A stretch of DNA of 64,000 nucleotides from assembly GCF_048060095.1 (NCBI RefSeq), contig NZ_JBLUOA010000002.1, positions 248,001 to 312,000 on the forward strand. Reading direction: 5' to 3'. The notes under the pieces were generated by a model. It was not told where the DNA came from and did no database searches. It worked only from the letters and a program-made list of their open reading frames with translations. Source of the DNA: JBLUOA01 sp048060095 (GTDB taxonomy: Bacteria > Pseudomonadota > Alphaproteobacteria > Rhodobacterales > Rhodobacteraceae). Shown one piece after another: positions 1 to 9,933 of this stretch. The translations under genes were made by a program, and so were the position numbers. The first letter of the stretch is position 1; each line of letters opens with the position of its first letter.

Positions 1-405
1 ATTCTACTGCCACTGATCTTCGTGGGCGAAGCGGCAGGATTTCCGGGCCTCGGCTTTATCGCGCCGTCGGGAATCGACTGGGCGCTACTGGCGGCGATTG
101 GCGCGTTGGGGACCGGGGCGCATCTGTTGATGACCTGGTCGCTGCGGTTCGCGCCCTCGGCGACGCTGGCACCAGTTCAATACCTCGAAATTCCGTTCGC
201 CACCGTGATCGGCTATCTGATCTTTCGCGACTTGCCGAACGGTTTGGCGGCAGTGGGAATCTTCATCACTGTCGGCGCGGGGCTTTATATCGTGTTCAGG
301 GAGCAGGCCATGTCTCGGGCAGTGCGGCAAGCGTCTCCGCCACCTCACCCAACGCCTGCCGTGGCAGAAGCATCAGCATTTTCGGAGCGTCAAAGCGAAG
401 AGTGA
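1..405 (+). CDS. DMT/EamA-family transporter, C-terminal fragment
   Basis: The reading frame is open from the first base, so only the last ~134 residues of an inner-membrane drug/metabolite transporter are present. The visible part has four hydrophobic stretches, with the EamA-like LAPVQYLEIPFATVIGYL helix followed by a short DLPNG loop and a final helix ending in YIVFRE. The ~35-residue tail is hydrophilic. The last 110 bases overlap the convergent thiamine pyrophosphokinase gene. The substrate cannot be told from this fragment. Confidence 0.85.
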   Translation: MLLPLIFVGEAAGFPGLGFIAPSGIDWALLAAIGALGTGAHLLMTWSLRFAPSATLAPVQYLEIPFATVIGYLIFRDLPNGLAAVGIFITVGAGLYIVFREQAMSRAVRQASPPPHPTPAVAEASAFSERQSEE

Positions 406-979
406 GAGGAGCGATCACCTCGTTTGACGTGCCAATCCGACCGTCGGGCGCGAATTTCAGCCCTTTGATCGGCCAGCGCAAGCCCCCTGACGTGCCATTC
501 ACCCGACCGAATGGAAACAGGGACAGGCGGCTACCGTCGGGCAAGTTGAGTTTGATATCCGGTGGGGCCAGAAACGTGATGTCGTCGGCCCCGATCAGAA
601 CGCAGCGTTTATGCGGGTGCCGGACCAGCGCGTTCAGCGCGGCAAGTTCGTGGTCAAGCCGCGCACCTGCAAAGCCCACGCCAAGGATCAGAGGGGCGGA
701 AATACGCGTCAGACACTTTTCGAAGTCCGTCGTTTCCTGTTCCGGGATGTAGTGAAGCCGATTCTCGGGGATTACCGCGCGGCTGTCGACATCGAGAGAA
801 TCGAAATCTCCGATAACCGCTTGTGGCATATGCCCTTTTTCCAGCGCCAGTTTTGCGCCACCATCAGCCGCGACGAGAATCGGGCCAATCGAAAGCGCGG
901 AGGTAAGCGCGTCGTCGCCGAAACAACCGGCGCCAAGCAGCGTAATTGGCTCCGAATCGTGTACAATGTGGCTTTTCAT
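296..979 (-). CDS. thiN: thiamine pyrophosphokinase (thiamine diphosphokinase)
   Basis: Cytosolic enzyme that transfers pyrophosphate from ATP to thiamine to give thiamine diphosphate. The N-terminal domain shows ILVAADGGAK and VIGDFDSLD, the characteristic nucleotide-binding segments, followed by TTDFEKCL and the GARLDHELAALN motif. The C-terminal thiamine-binding domain is SLFPFG...GLRWPIKGL. I chose the ATG giving MKSHIVHDS because family similarity begins just after it. A GTG at 1012 and an ATG at 994 are in frame, but no start has a clear ribosome binding site. Its 3' end overlaps the transporter gene tail to tail. Confidence 0.88.
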   Translation of the reverse strand: MKSHIVHDSEPITLLGAGCFGDDALTSALSIGPILVAADGGAKLALEKGHMPQAVIGDFDSLDVDSRAVIPENRLHYIPEQETTDFEKCLTRISAPLILGVGFAGARLDHELAALNALVRHPHKRCVLIGADDITFLAPPDIKLNLPDGSRLSLFPFGRVNGTSGGLRWPIKGLKFAPDGRIGTSNEVIAPLTLRFDAPKMLMLLPRQALGEVAETLAALPETWPAP

Positions 980-1119
980 GGGCAGTTCACGCATTTTGAG
1001 GAGGTTTGACACATTCTGGCCTCAAAAAGATACCGGAAATATCTAAGTTCTGTGCCCTTCTGGGACATAGACATTGGTAAACAGTTTGTTGCTGAATAGA
1101 GAAAGAAAGCGAGCACATT

Positions 1120-3405
1120 ATGGTCGGTGCAAGTAAAATCCTTACGGTTTCATACGGAACCTTCTCCTGCACGCTGGAAGGTTTTGATGATTCCTTTTCT
1201 ACGATGAAGGCGATCGCTGAGTATTTTCGCGATCTCGCCTCAGACGACCGGTATTTCGGTGCCGAACCTGCGACGCCGGATGCAGAAATGCTCGCCCGTA
1301 TTGCGGAGCGTGAAACCCAAAAGCGCGTCGAAGCCAAGCTGGGAAACAGCGGTGTCGTCCTGCGCCAGAGTGAGGCGGAACCGCAGATCGGCCATGTCGC
1401 CTCCGAAGCGCCCGCATATGAGCCGACTTACGAGGCCGAGCAGCCCGCAGATGTAGACCATGACGCTGAGAGCGCTGAAAGCGTTGCTGCGAAATTGCAG
1501 CGTATCCGCGCCGTTGTCGCCCGCAATCAGGCGGTTGAGCCTGCGTTCGACGCCGAAGAAATCGACCCGCTTGTTGAAGGTGAAGATACCGCGTCTGACG
1601 ACGTTTTCGCTGCACCCGCGGCCGAAGAATTCGTCGCCGAGGATATTGCCGAAGAACCGGTGTTTGAAGAAGAAGCCGCTGCTGAGGATTTTGCCCCGGT
1701 TGAAGAAGAAGAAGTTGCGGCTGAACCGGAAGCCGACGAAGAACTGTCGTCGATCCTTGATCGCGTCAGCGATGATGAGCCGGTGACAAGCGAAGAGATC
1801 GCAGAAGAGATTGTCGAGCAGGCCGATACAGGCTCCGTTCTTGAAGAGCTCGCGACGGAAACCGTTGAAGAGTTTGAAGAAGAGGTCATCGAAGAAGAGC
1901 CCGTGGCAGAGATCGCGGAGCCTGAACCGGTTGAAACCGTTGAAGAGCGCGCTGTTGAAGAATCCGTTGCTGAGGAAGCGCCGGAAGCCGTTGAAGAGGC
2001 TGTCGAAGAGGCAACCGACGATAGCGACGACCCTTATGCAAACGCTCGCCGTCGCCGCCCCCGGACCTCTGCGTCCGAAGCGGCAGAACGTGCGCGCGCT
2101 CGTGCGCTTCGCATGAAAGGTGGCGATGCGGCTGCTGTTGCTGCGCCTGCTGCTGTGGCCGCAACCGTTACGGATGCGGTTGAAGACGAAGTAGCAGAAG
2201 AACCGGTTGCAGAGTTTGAACCGATTGATGAGACGGAAACAGTTGAGGCACCGGAGTTCGAAGAAATCGCGGAAGAGCCCGAAGTCGTAGTGGCCGAATC
2301 CGAAGCAGACAGCGACGACGTTGATCTTGCCGAGGAAGAAGCCGCGAAAAGCTTGCTTGAGGGCGGCCAGAACGATTTTCAGTCCGCGCTCGCTGAGATT
2401 GAGCAAGAAGCGCTTACGTCGGACGACGAAGGCGACAGCGAAGGCGAAACCGAAGAAGACGCCGATGCTTTTACTTCAGAGACGATCCAAAGTGATGAGA
2501 TCGTTGAGGACGCGGCAGAATCAGAGACTTCGGAAGAGGATGACAACGAAAACGATGAGGCATTGGATGCTGCCCTTAGCGCTGCGTTGATGGGACAGAC
2601 CGCCCCTGTTCGCAACCGCCGGGGACGTGACATTCTTTCCCACGACAGCGAAGAGGAAGAAGCCTCTGTCGAGCGTCTGATGGAAGAAACCAACAGCCAA
2701 TTCGACAACCCGGAAACCAGCCGCCGCCGCTCTGCGATCTCGCACCTGCGCGCTGCGGTTGCGGCAACGGTCGCTGATCGCTTGGTCAAGACCGACCCGC
2801 TGGGCGAAAGCGGTGACAAGACGGATGCCTACCGCGCCGATCTTGCCGAAGCTGTGATTCCGCGCGCTGATGCGGATGCGGAAAAGGACGAAGTAGAAGA
2901 AATTGTTGAAAAGCCTGAACAACCCGCGCCGCTGATGCTAGTTTCAGAGCAGCGGATCGACACGCCGGAAGACGATGTAGCGCCGCAATCAAACCTTGGT
3001 GCATCCGTTCGCCCGCGTCGGGTTGGTGGCGCCGCTCCGGCCCTTCGTGAAGTGAATGAAGACTTTGCGCAGGACGCCGAAGACGATGCGGACGAAAACA
3101 TCTTTTCGGAATCAACCCGCTTTGACGAATTCGCACGCAGCATGGGCGCGACAGAGCTTCCGGACCTTCTGGAAGCAGCGGCGGCCTACACGATCTATGT
3201 TGAAGGTTGCCCGCATTTCTCGCGTCCGCAGGCAATGCGCCTCGCGTCCGAGTTTCTTGGCGACGACAAGTTTGTTCGCGAAGACGGGCTGCGGTCCTTC
3301 GGACAACTGCTCCGTCAGGAGCGGATCGTGAAACTGAAACGTGGTCAGTTCACGATCGCGGAAGACACACGCTTCAAGCCCGAAGCCCGCGCGGCTGGCG
3401 AATAA
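1120..3405 (+). CDS. large acidic, largely disordered protein of unknown function
   Basis: I do not recognise a function. The 761-residue protein has three parts. A folded-looking N-terminus of ~75 residues contains YGTFSCTLEGFDD and MKAIAEYFRDLASDDRYFG. A middle of about 580 residues is dominated by Glu, Asp, Ala and Val in EE/AEE/VEE runs, with short Arg-rich islands (ANARRRRPR, RNRRGRDIL, SRRRSAISHLRAA). A conserved-looking C-terminus of ~90 residues contains FDEFARSMGATELPDLLEAAAAY and EFLGDDKFVREDGLRSFGQLL. No signal peptide or membrane segment is seen. The composition suggests a scaffold or nucleic-acid/cell-division associated protein, but that is a guess. A wobble-paired terminator follows. 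Confidence 0.8.
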   Translation: MVGASKILTVSYGTFSCTLEGFDDSFSTMKAIAEYFRDLASDDRYFGAEPATPDAEMLARIAERETQKRVEAKLGNSGVVLRQSEAEPQIGHVASEAPAYEPTYEAEQPADVDHDAESAESVAAKLQRIRAVVARNQAVEPAFDAEEIDPLVEGEDTASDDVFAAPAAEEFVAEDIAEEPVFEEEAAAEDFAPVEEEEVAAEPEADEELSSILDRVSDDEPVTSEEIAEEIVEQADTGSVLEELATETVEEFEEEVIEEEPVAEIAEPEPVETVEERAVEESVAEEAPEAVEEAVEEATDDSDDPYANARRRRPRTSASEAAERARARALRMKGGDAAAVAAPAAVAATVTDAVEDEVAEEPVAEFEPIDETETVEAPEFEEIAEEPEVVVAESEADSDDVDLAEEEAAKSLLEGGQNDFQSALAEIEQEALTSDDEGDSEGETEEDADAFTSETIQSDEIVEDAAESETSEEDDNENDEALDAALSAALMGQTAPVRNRRGRDILSHDSEEEEASVERLMEETNSQFDNPETSRRRSAISHLRAAVAATVADRLVKTDPLGESGDKTDAYRADLAEAVIPRADADAEKDEVEEIVEKPEQPAPLMLVSEQRIDTPEDDVAPQSNLGASVRPRRVGGAAPALREVNEDFAQDAEDDADENIFSESTRFDEFARSMGATELPDLLEAAAAYTIYVEGCPHFSRPQAMRLASEFLGDDKFVREDGLRSFGQLLRQERIVKLKRGQFTIAEDTRFKPEARAAGE

Positions 3406-3444
3406 GAACACCAGAACGACTCGTTCCACATATTAAAGAGTGTT

Positions 3445-3484
3445 GGGCGGGGTGATCCTAGGATCGCTCCGCCCTATTTCTTTT
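3445..3484 (+). terminator. rho-independent terminator after the acidic-protein gene
   Basis: A 15-base-pair stem (two G-U wobbles) around the tetranucleotide centre at about 3460 is followed by tatttctttt. It ends the plus-strand gene and touches the last codons of the convergent DUF2842 gene. Confidence 0.7.
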
Positions 3485-3698
3485 CGGCATCCGGGTCAGC
3501 TTTGCCGACGCCTTTGAAAATCCACTTGAACGGCAGCGCCCAAAGCACGCCAAGGCCGACATAAATCGCCAATTCAACAAGGATCGACGGGCGGTCGAAC
3601 AGGTTTACAATTGTCACCGCCGTCACGATGTAAGCCGGCAGGCCGATCAGCAGAATAATCAGCGACCAGCGTCGCCGAGCTTTGTAGGACAGCGCCAT
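3474..3698 (-). CDS. DUF2842 small membrane protein
   Basis: This 74-residue inner-membrane protein has two hydrophobic segments: LIILLIGLPAYIVTAVTIV and LAIYVGLGVLWALPFKWIF. It has a basic N-terminus (SYKARRRW) and a charged tail. The pattern and length match DUF2842, a small family common in Alphaproteobacteria with no assigned role. Its start codon overlaps the purA stop (TGATG), so it is co-translated with purA. Confidence 0.85.
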   Translation of the reverse strand: MALSYKARRRWSLIILLIGLPAYIVTAVTIVNLFDRPSILVELAIYVGLGVLWALPFKWIFKGVGKADPDAEKK

Positions 3699-4990
3699 CA
3701 GTCGGCGAACGGGTCGGTGACAAGGATTGTGTCATCCCGCTCCGGACTGGTGGACAGGAGCGCGACCGGGCAGTCGATCAGTTCTTCGACCCGGCGCACG
3801 TATTTGATCGCATTCGCGGGCAGATCGGCCCAGCTTCGCGCGCCTTCGGTGCTTTCGCTCCACCCCGGCAGGCTTTCGTAGATCGGCGTGCAACGGGCCT
3901 GTTGATCCGCGGCGATGGGCAGGTGATCCAGCGTTTCGCCGTCAAGTTCGTAACCGACGCAGATTTTCAGTTCCTCGAACCCGTCGAGAACGTCGAGCTT
4001 GGTGAACGCAATACCGTTTACGCCCGAAGTCGCGCAGGTCTGGCGCACGAGAACCGCATCGAACCATCCACACCGGCGCTGACGCCCGGTTACGGTGCCA
4101 AATTCATGCCCACGCTCACCAAGGCGTTGGCCGTTTTCATCGTTCAGCTCTGCCGGAAACGGCCCTTCGCCAACCCGCGTGGTGTAGGCTTTGACGATCC
4201 CAAGAACAAAGTCGATAGAGCCGGGGCCGATCCCCGTCCCCGTCGCCGCTTGCCCCGCGATCACGTTTGATGACGTCACGAACGGATATGTGCCAAAATC
4301 GATGTCGAGCAGCGCCCCTTGTGCCCCCTCAAACAAGATGCGCTTTCCGGATTTTCGCTTTTCATTCAACACCTTCCACACCGGTGCCGCGAACTTCAGC
4401 ACCTCCGGCGCGATGTCGTTGAGTTGTTCCAGCAGCGCGGCTCGGTCGACTTCCGGCAGGCCGAGTCCACGGCGCAGTGCGTCGTGATGAACGAGCAGCC
4501 TGTCAACGCGAAGTTCCAGCGTGGCAGGATCAGCCAAGTCCGCAACACGGATCGCACGGCGGCCAACTTTGTCTTCATAGGCCGGGCCGATGCCACGGCC
4601 TGTCGTGCCGATTTTCGCGACGGACGTTTGCGCCTCACGCGCCCGATCAAGTTCGCCGTGAACAGGCAGGATCAGCGGGGTGTTTTCGGCAATCATCAGG
4701 TTTTCAGGCGTAATTTCAACGCCTTGCCCACCAAGCTTCGCAATCTCTTCAACCAGATGCCACGGGTCGAGCACAACGCCGTTGCCGATCACCGACAGCT
4801 TGCCACCGCGCACAATGCCCGAGGGAAGCAGGCTTAGCTTATAAACCTTGCCGTCAATGACCAGCGTGTGTCCCGCGTTGTGGCCGCCCTGAAACCGCGC
4901 GATGACATCCGCGCGCTCTGAAAGCCAGTCCACGATCTTGCCTTTTCCTTCGTCACCCCACTGGGCGCCGACGACGACGACATTGGCCAT
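3698..4990 (-). CDS. purA: adenylosuccinate synthase
   Basis: Catalyses the GTP-dependent joining of IMP and aspartate, the first committed step from IMP to AMP, in the cytosol. The N-terminal GDEGKGKIVDWL P-loop-like motif carries the catalytic Asp and is followed by QGGHNAGHTLV with the catalytic His. Later come GTTGRGIGPAYEDK, FEGAQGALLDIDFGTYPFVTSSN and the GTP-binding C-terminus. At 430 residues it is full length. The ATG has a good upstream GGGGAAAG. It is co-translated with the DUF2842 gene downstream. Confidence 0.98.
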   Translation of the reverse strand: MANVVVVGAQWGDEGKGKIVDWLSERADVIARFQGGHNAGHTLVIDGKVYKLSLLPSGIVRGGKLSVIGNGVVLDPWHLVEEIAKLGGQGVEITPENLMIAENTPLILPVHGELDRAREAQTSVAKIGTTGRGIGPAYEDKVGRRAIRVADLADPATLELRVDRLLVHHDALRRGLGLPEVDRAALLEQLNDIAPEVLKFAAPVWKVLNEKRKSGKRILFEGAQGALLDIDFGTYPFVTSSNVIAGQAATGTGIGPGSIDFVLGIVKAYTTRVGEGPFPAELNDENGQRLGERGHEFGTVTGRQRRCGWFDAVLVRQTCATSGVNGIAFTKLDVLDGFEELKICVGYELDGETLDHLPIAADQQARCTPIYESLPGWSESTEGARSWADLPANAIKYVRRVEELIDCPVALLSTSPERDDTILVTDPFAD

Positions 4991-5127
4991 TTCTTTCCCC
5001 GATGCTGGTCAAAACCGCGTCACCCTATAGCCGCTCATCGTCCGCCATGAAACCGCAAATTCGTCGCAACACTGGACAGCGATGCGGCAATCCGGCAAAT
5101 CGTCTTTAAGAACAAAGGGGAAAGAGT

Positions 5128-5523
5128 ATGGCGTTTGTCCTTCGGTGGGTGTTTGCATTTATCTTGCTGGCCGCAACGTTCAATCCGACGCAGTGGAATT
5201 TCGTCCGTTGGGCGCGCGAAAACTATGCGGAGCAGTTGCCGATCACGGTCCTGCTCGGCCTTGTCCTGTTAATCGGCTACATCATTTACCTGCGGGCGAC
5301 GCTGCGGTCGATTGGCGGATTTGGCATGTTTCTGGTCGTGGCCGTCGTCGGCGCTTTGATCTGGGTGCTGGTCGATTGGGGCATCCTGACGCTGGATAAT
5401 CCCAGCCAGAACGTATGGCTTGGCCTGCTTGCGCTGTCGATTGTATTGGGCGTCGGCCTCAGTTGGAGCCACGTGCGCCGCACGCTTTCCGGACAGGCCG
5501 ATATGGATGATGTGGATGAGTGA
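5128..5523 (+). CDS. DUF6524-type four-helix membrane protein
   Basis: A 131-residue protein with four predicted transmembrane segments: FVLRWVFAFILLAATF at the start, then LPITVLLGLVLLIGYIIYL, FLVVAVVGALIWVLVDWGIL and VWLGLLALSIVLGVGLSW. It has an acidic C-terminus (DMDDVDE). The pattern NPTQWNFVRWA just after the first helix is typical of a conserved alphaproteobacterial family of unknown function. The start has AAAGGGGAAAGAG upstream. It stands alone between purA (divergent) and secG. Confidence 0.75.
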   Translation: MAFVLRWVFAFILLAATFNPTQWNFVRWARENYAEQLPITVLLGLVLLIGYIIYLRATLRSIGGFGMFLVVAVVGALIWVLVDWGILTLDNPSQNVWLGLLALSIVLGVGLSWSHVRRTLSGQADMDDVDE

Positions 5524-5594
5524 CCGGAAGGGGTTGCGACGAAGGCTGAGAAGCCCTAGATAACCGCATCACACTATACGCCGAAGGCCGATCC

Positions 5595-5960
5595 ATGGAA
5601 AACGTAGTTCTTGTCATCCACCTGATCCTCGCGCTGTGCCTGATTGGCGTTGTGCTGTTGCAGCGATCCGAAGGGGGTGGCCTTGGAATTGGCGGCGGTG
5701 GCGGCGGCGGTGTCATGTCGGGCCGCGCGGCGGCGACGGCACTCGGCAAGCTGACTTGGTTGTTTGCGATTGCCTTCATCTGCACATCGATCACGTTGAC
5801 GGTTTTCGCAGCGCGCGACTCTGCAGGATCGTCGGTCCTTGACCGTATCGGCAACAGCGCCCCGGCTGAGGAAACAGCACCCGCCCTACCAGGCGCGGAA
5901 GAGCTTCTTCCGCCAGCGACGACGGACGAACCGCTCGCCCCGTCGCGCGCTGACGAATAA
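5595..5960 (+). CDS. secG: preprotein translocase subunit SecG
   Basis: Small subunit of the SecYEG inner-membrane protein-conducting channel. Two membrane segments flank a glycine-rich cytoplasmic loop: VVLVIHLILALCLIGVVLL, then LLQRSEGGGLGIGGGGGGGV, then LTWLFAIAFICTSITLTVF. This is the SecG signature. The ~45-residue C-terminal tail rich in Ala, Pro and Glu is common in alphaproteobacterial SecG. It precedes pyrG, as in many Rhodobacterales. Confidence 0.95.
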   Translation: MENVVLVIHLILALCLIGVVLLQRSEGGGLGIGGGGGGGVMSGRAAATALGKLTWLFAIAFICTSITLTVFAARDSAGSSVLDRIGNSAPAEETAPALPGAEELLPPATTDEPLAPSRADE

Positions 5961-5986
5961 GTCACACAACCACTAGAAATAGCCTT

Positions 5987-6004
5987 CGGGGCCACTTGGC
6001 CCCG
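5987..6004 (+). other. short hairpin downstream of secG
   Basis: A perfect 7-base-pair GC stem (cggggcc / ggccccg) with a 4-base loop lies about 25 bases after the secG stop. No T-run follows, so it may be a processing or stability hairpin rather than a terminator. Confidence 0.4.
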
Positions 6005-6131
6005 CAGCATCTTGCGGTCTGGTTGCGCGGTGAACGCGAATCCTCTATAGCTTAAATCCCGTGATGCTGCGGTCTTTCGGGGCCGATTCCAGTCAGACAA
6101 AAACACAAATTTCACGGGGGATGCCGACCCA

Positions 6132-7775
<1,644 letters not shown>

Positions 7776-7816
7776 CCCCCGTTGGCAGCGCCGATGCGGT
7801 GCCCTATATCTGAGTC

Positions 7817-8260
7817 ATGTTCGGACAATTCCTTTCGCGGCTGACCGCGCCCGACCCCGACCCGCTTGCGGATGACGACGCGCGCTTGGCGCTGGCCGCC
7901 GTGCTGGTCCGCATCGCCCGTGCCGATGGCGCCTATGAAACGTCAGAGATTGAACGGATCGATCGCATCCTCGGCGCCCGCTATGGCCTTTCGCCGTTCG
8001 AGGCAACCGCGCTGAGGCGTGACGCGGAAACGCTAGAGGTCGAAGCACCCGACACTGTCCGCTTCACCCGCGCGATCAAGGACGCGGTTCCTTATGAAGA
8101 CCGCACGAAGGTTGTCGAAACGCTTTGGCAAGTCGTTATGGCCGACGGGCACCGCGATCATGAGGAGGACGCGCAGCTTCGCCTGCTGGCCAATCTTCTG
8201 GGCGTCAACGACCGCGACAGCGCGCTTGCCCGGCAAAGGGTCGAAAAGCGCCAAGGATGA
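7817..8260 (+). CDS. TerB-family protein
   Basis: This 147-residue cytosolic helical protein has the TerB/DjlA-type repeat pattern: LAAVLVRIARADGAYETSEIERI, then VVETLWQVVMADGHRDHEEDAQLRLL. The ADG-x-x-x-x-x-E segments are the acidic metal-binding motifs of the family. TerB is named for tellurite resistance, but stand-alone copies are widespread and have no firm role. The last four bases overlap the next gene (ATGA), so the two are translationally coupled. Confidence 0.88.
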   Translation: MFGQFLSRLTAPDPDPLADDDARLALAAVLVRIARADGAYETSEIERIDRILGARYGLSPFEATALRRDAETLEVEAPDTVRFTRAIKDAVPYEDRTKVVETLWQVVMADGHRDHEEDAQLRLLANLLGVNDRDSALARQRVEKRQG

Positions 8261-9015
8261 TCGCGCATCTCGGCATGTATGACCGGGCAGAGACCGCTGC
8301 CGCCAACGACCGTCTATGGGCCACAATTCGCGAAAACCTTGGATACGGGCCGGATCACCTGACCCGCAACAGGCCTTTCATGGACGTCTGGCGCGATCCG
8401 GGGCTACTGCTGGCGCAAACCTGCGGCTACCCCTATCGCGCCGTGCTGCATGATCGCGTGACACTAATCGGAACACCCGACTACGGGTTGCCGGACTGCG
8501 CCCCCGGCGATTATTTCAGCGTTTTCATCGCGCACAAGGAGGACCCTCGCCGCGACGTTTCGGAATTCGGGGGTGCCAGCTTTGCCTTCAACGAACCGAT
8601 GTCCCAATCCGGTTGGGCCGCCCCGCGCCACCACGCCGACCAGATCGGCATCCGGTTTGGTGCGCTCCTTCAAACGGGGGGACATGTCCGCTCCGCCAAA
8701 GCGGTCGCTGATCAGAAGGCTGAGCTTGCAGCGATTGACGCTGTCACCTGGACGATGATCGAACGCTGGGACAATTGGGCGAAGGATCTGAAAATCGTAG
8801 GCCGCACCGCGCACTCACCCGGTCTGCCGTTGATTACGGCCCAACCGGATACGCGTGACGCGCTGTTTTCTACCGTTTCCGACGCAATCGCCAACCTTAC
8901 GCCGCGCGACCGCGACACGCTTTCCTTGCGCGGCATCGTCGGCATCCCAAAACAGCGCTATCTTTCTGTTCCCACTCCGTCAGCACCTGACAAATCGTCC
9001 AGTTCGACAGGCTAA
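8257..9015 (+). CDS. PhnD-like phosphate/phosphonate-binding domain protein lacking a signal peptide
   Basis: The 252-residue sequence resembles the periplasmic-binding-protein fold of PhnD/SsuA-type proteins. It shows NRLWATIRENLGYGPDHL, the CGYPYRAVL segment, YFSVFIAHKEDPR, FAFNEPMSQSGW and LIGRT-like HSPGLPLITA. Usual PhnD proteins are exported, but this one starts directly with MIAHLGMYDRAE and has no hydrophobic leader, so it is predicted cytosolic unless the start lies elsewhere. It overlaps the terB-like gene by four bases. No phosphonate transport genes are adjacent, so the ligand is unknown. Confidence 0.7.
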   Translation: MIAHLGMYDRAETAAANDRLWATIRENLGYGPDHLTRNRPFMDVWRDPGLLLAQTCGYPYRAVLHDRVTLIGTPDYGLPDCAPGDYFSVFIAHKEDPRRDVSEFGGASFAFNEPMSQSGWAAPRHHADQIGIRFGALLQTGGHVRSAKAVADQKAELAAIDAVTWTMIERWDNWAKDLKIVGRTAHSPGLPLITAQPDTRDALFSTVSDAIANLTPRDRDTLSLRGIVGIPKQRYLSVPTPSAPDKSSSSTG

Positions 9016-9115
9016 TTGACCAACGGTCACGCTATCATTCTGAATTTCGGCGTTGCAATTGGGCATTTTTTCGGGACTACTGCTGCCCTGTAAACTTGAC
9101 CAGAACAGCGCCTGC

Positions 9116-9895
9116 GTGACCAAAATTCAAACGCCCGTTATTGAAATCCGCGACCTGCACAAGGCCTATGGCTCTCTCGAAGTGCTGAAAGGGATCAGCC
9201 TTTCCGCGATGAAGGGCGATGTCGTGTCGCTGATCGGGTCGTCCGGTTCCGGCAAATCGACCTTGCTGCGTTGTTGCAACCTGCTTGAGGACAGCCAACA
9301 GGGCGACATCCTGTTCGAGGGTGAGCCGATAAAATGGACCGGAACCGGCCTTAACCGGCATCCATCCGACAAGGAACAACTGATCAAAGTCAGAACCAAC
9401 CTGTCGATGGTCTTTCAACAGTTCAACCTGTGGGCCCATATGTCGATCCTGCAAAACGTGATGGAAGCGCCCGTCACCGTTCTTGGTCGCGACAAGGCAG
9501 AGGTTGAGGAAGCCGCCCGCGGCTATCTTGCCAAGGTCGGCATCGGTGACAAATGCGATGTCTACCCCGCGCAGCTATCCGGTGGTCAGCAACAGCGCGC
9601 CGCAATCGCCCGCGCCCTTTGCATGGAGCCTCGCGCGCTGCTGTTTGACGAACCGACATCGGCCCTCGACCCCGAACTTGAACAAGAGGTCGTGCGCGTC
9701 ATCAAGGCGCTTGCAGAAGAGGGCCGCACGATGCTGATCGTGACCCATGATATGAAAATGGCCGCTGACGTATCGGACCACACGGTGTTCCTGCATCAAG
9801 GCCTGATCGAAGAGGAAGGCGCGCCCTCTGACCTTTTCGGCAATCCAAAAACCGAACGTCTGCAACAGTTTCTAAGCGCGACTGTCGCAGCCTGA
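9116..9895 (+). CDS. polar/basic amino-acid ABC transporter, ATP-binding subunit
   Basis: ATPase of the HisP/ArtP class that energises the transporter encoded just downstream. It has Walker A GSSGSGKST, Q-loop VFQQFNLWAHM, ABC signature LSGGQQQRAAIARAL, Walker B ALLFDEPTSALDPE and the H-loop IVTHD. I prefer the GTG at 9116 (reads TKIQTPVIEIRDLHKAYG after the start) over the in-frame TTG at 9053, because the extension is unlike the family. Order ATPase - binding protein - permease - permease is typical for octopine/histidine-type uptake systems. Confidence 0.93.
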   Translation: MTKIQTPVIEIRDLHKAYGSLEVLKGISLSAMKGDVVSLIGSSGSGKSTLLRCCNLLEDSQQGDILFEGEPIKWTGTGLNRHPSDKEQLIKVRTNLSMVFQQFNLWAHMSILQNVMEAPVTVLGRDKAEVEEAARGYLAKVGIGDKCDVYPAQLSGGQQQRAAIARALCMEPRALLFDEPTSALDPELEQEVVRVIKALAEEGRTMLIVTHDMKMAADVSDHTVFLHQGLIEEEGAPSDLFGNPKTERLQQFLSATVAA

Positions 9896-9933
9896 TATAA
9901 CAACGCGCATCTACTAACTGGGAGAATCACAAA

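Noticed and set aside
1240..2406. 388-codon open frame on the minus strand inside the acidic-protein gene
   Set aside because: It is the reverse shadow of Glu/Asp-rich codons (producing Phe/Leu/Arg), with no family similarity or ribosome binding site.
7817..8260. Tellurite-resistance operon around the TerB gene
   Set aside because: No TerC, TerD or other ter genes are adjacent; a single TerB homologue is not evidence of tellurite resistance.
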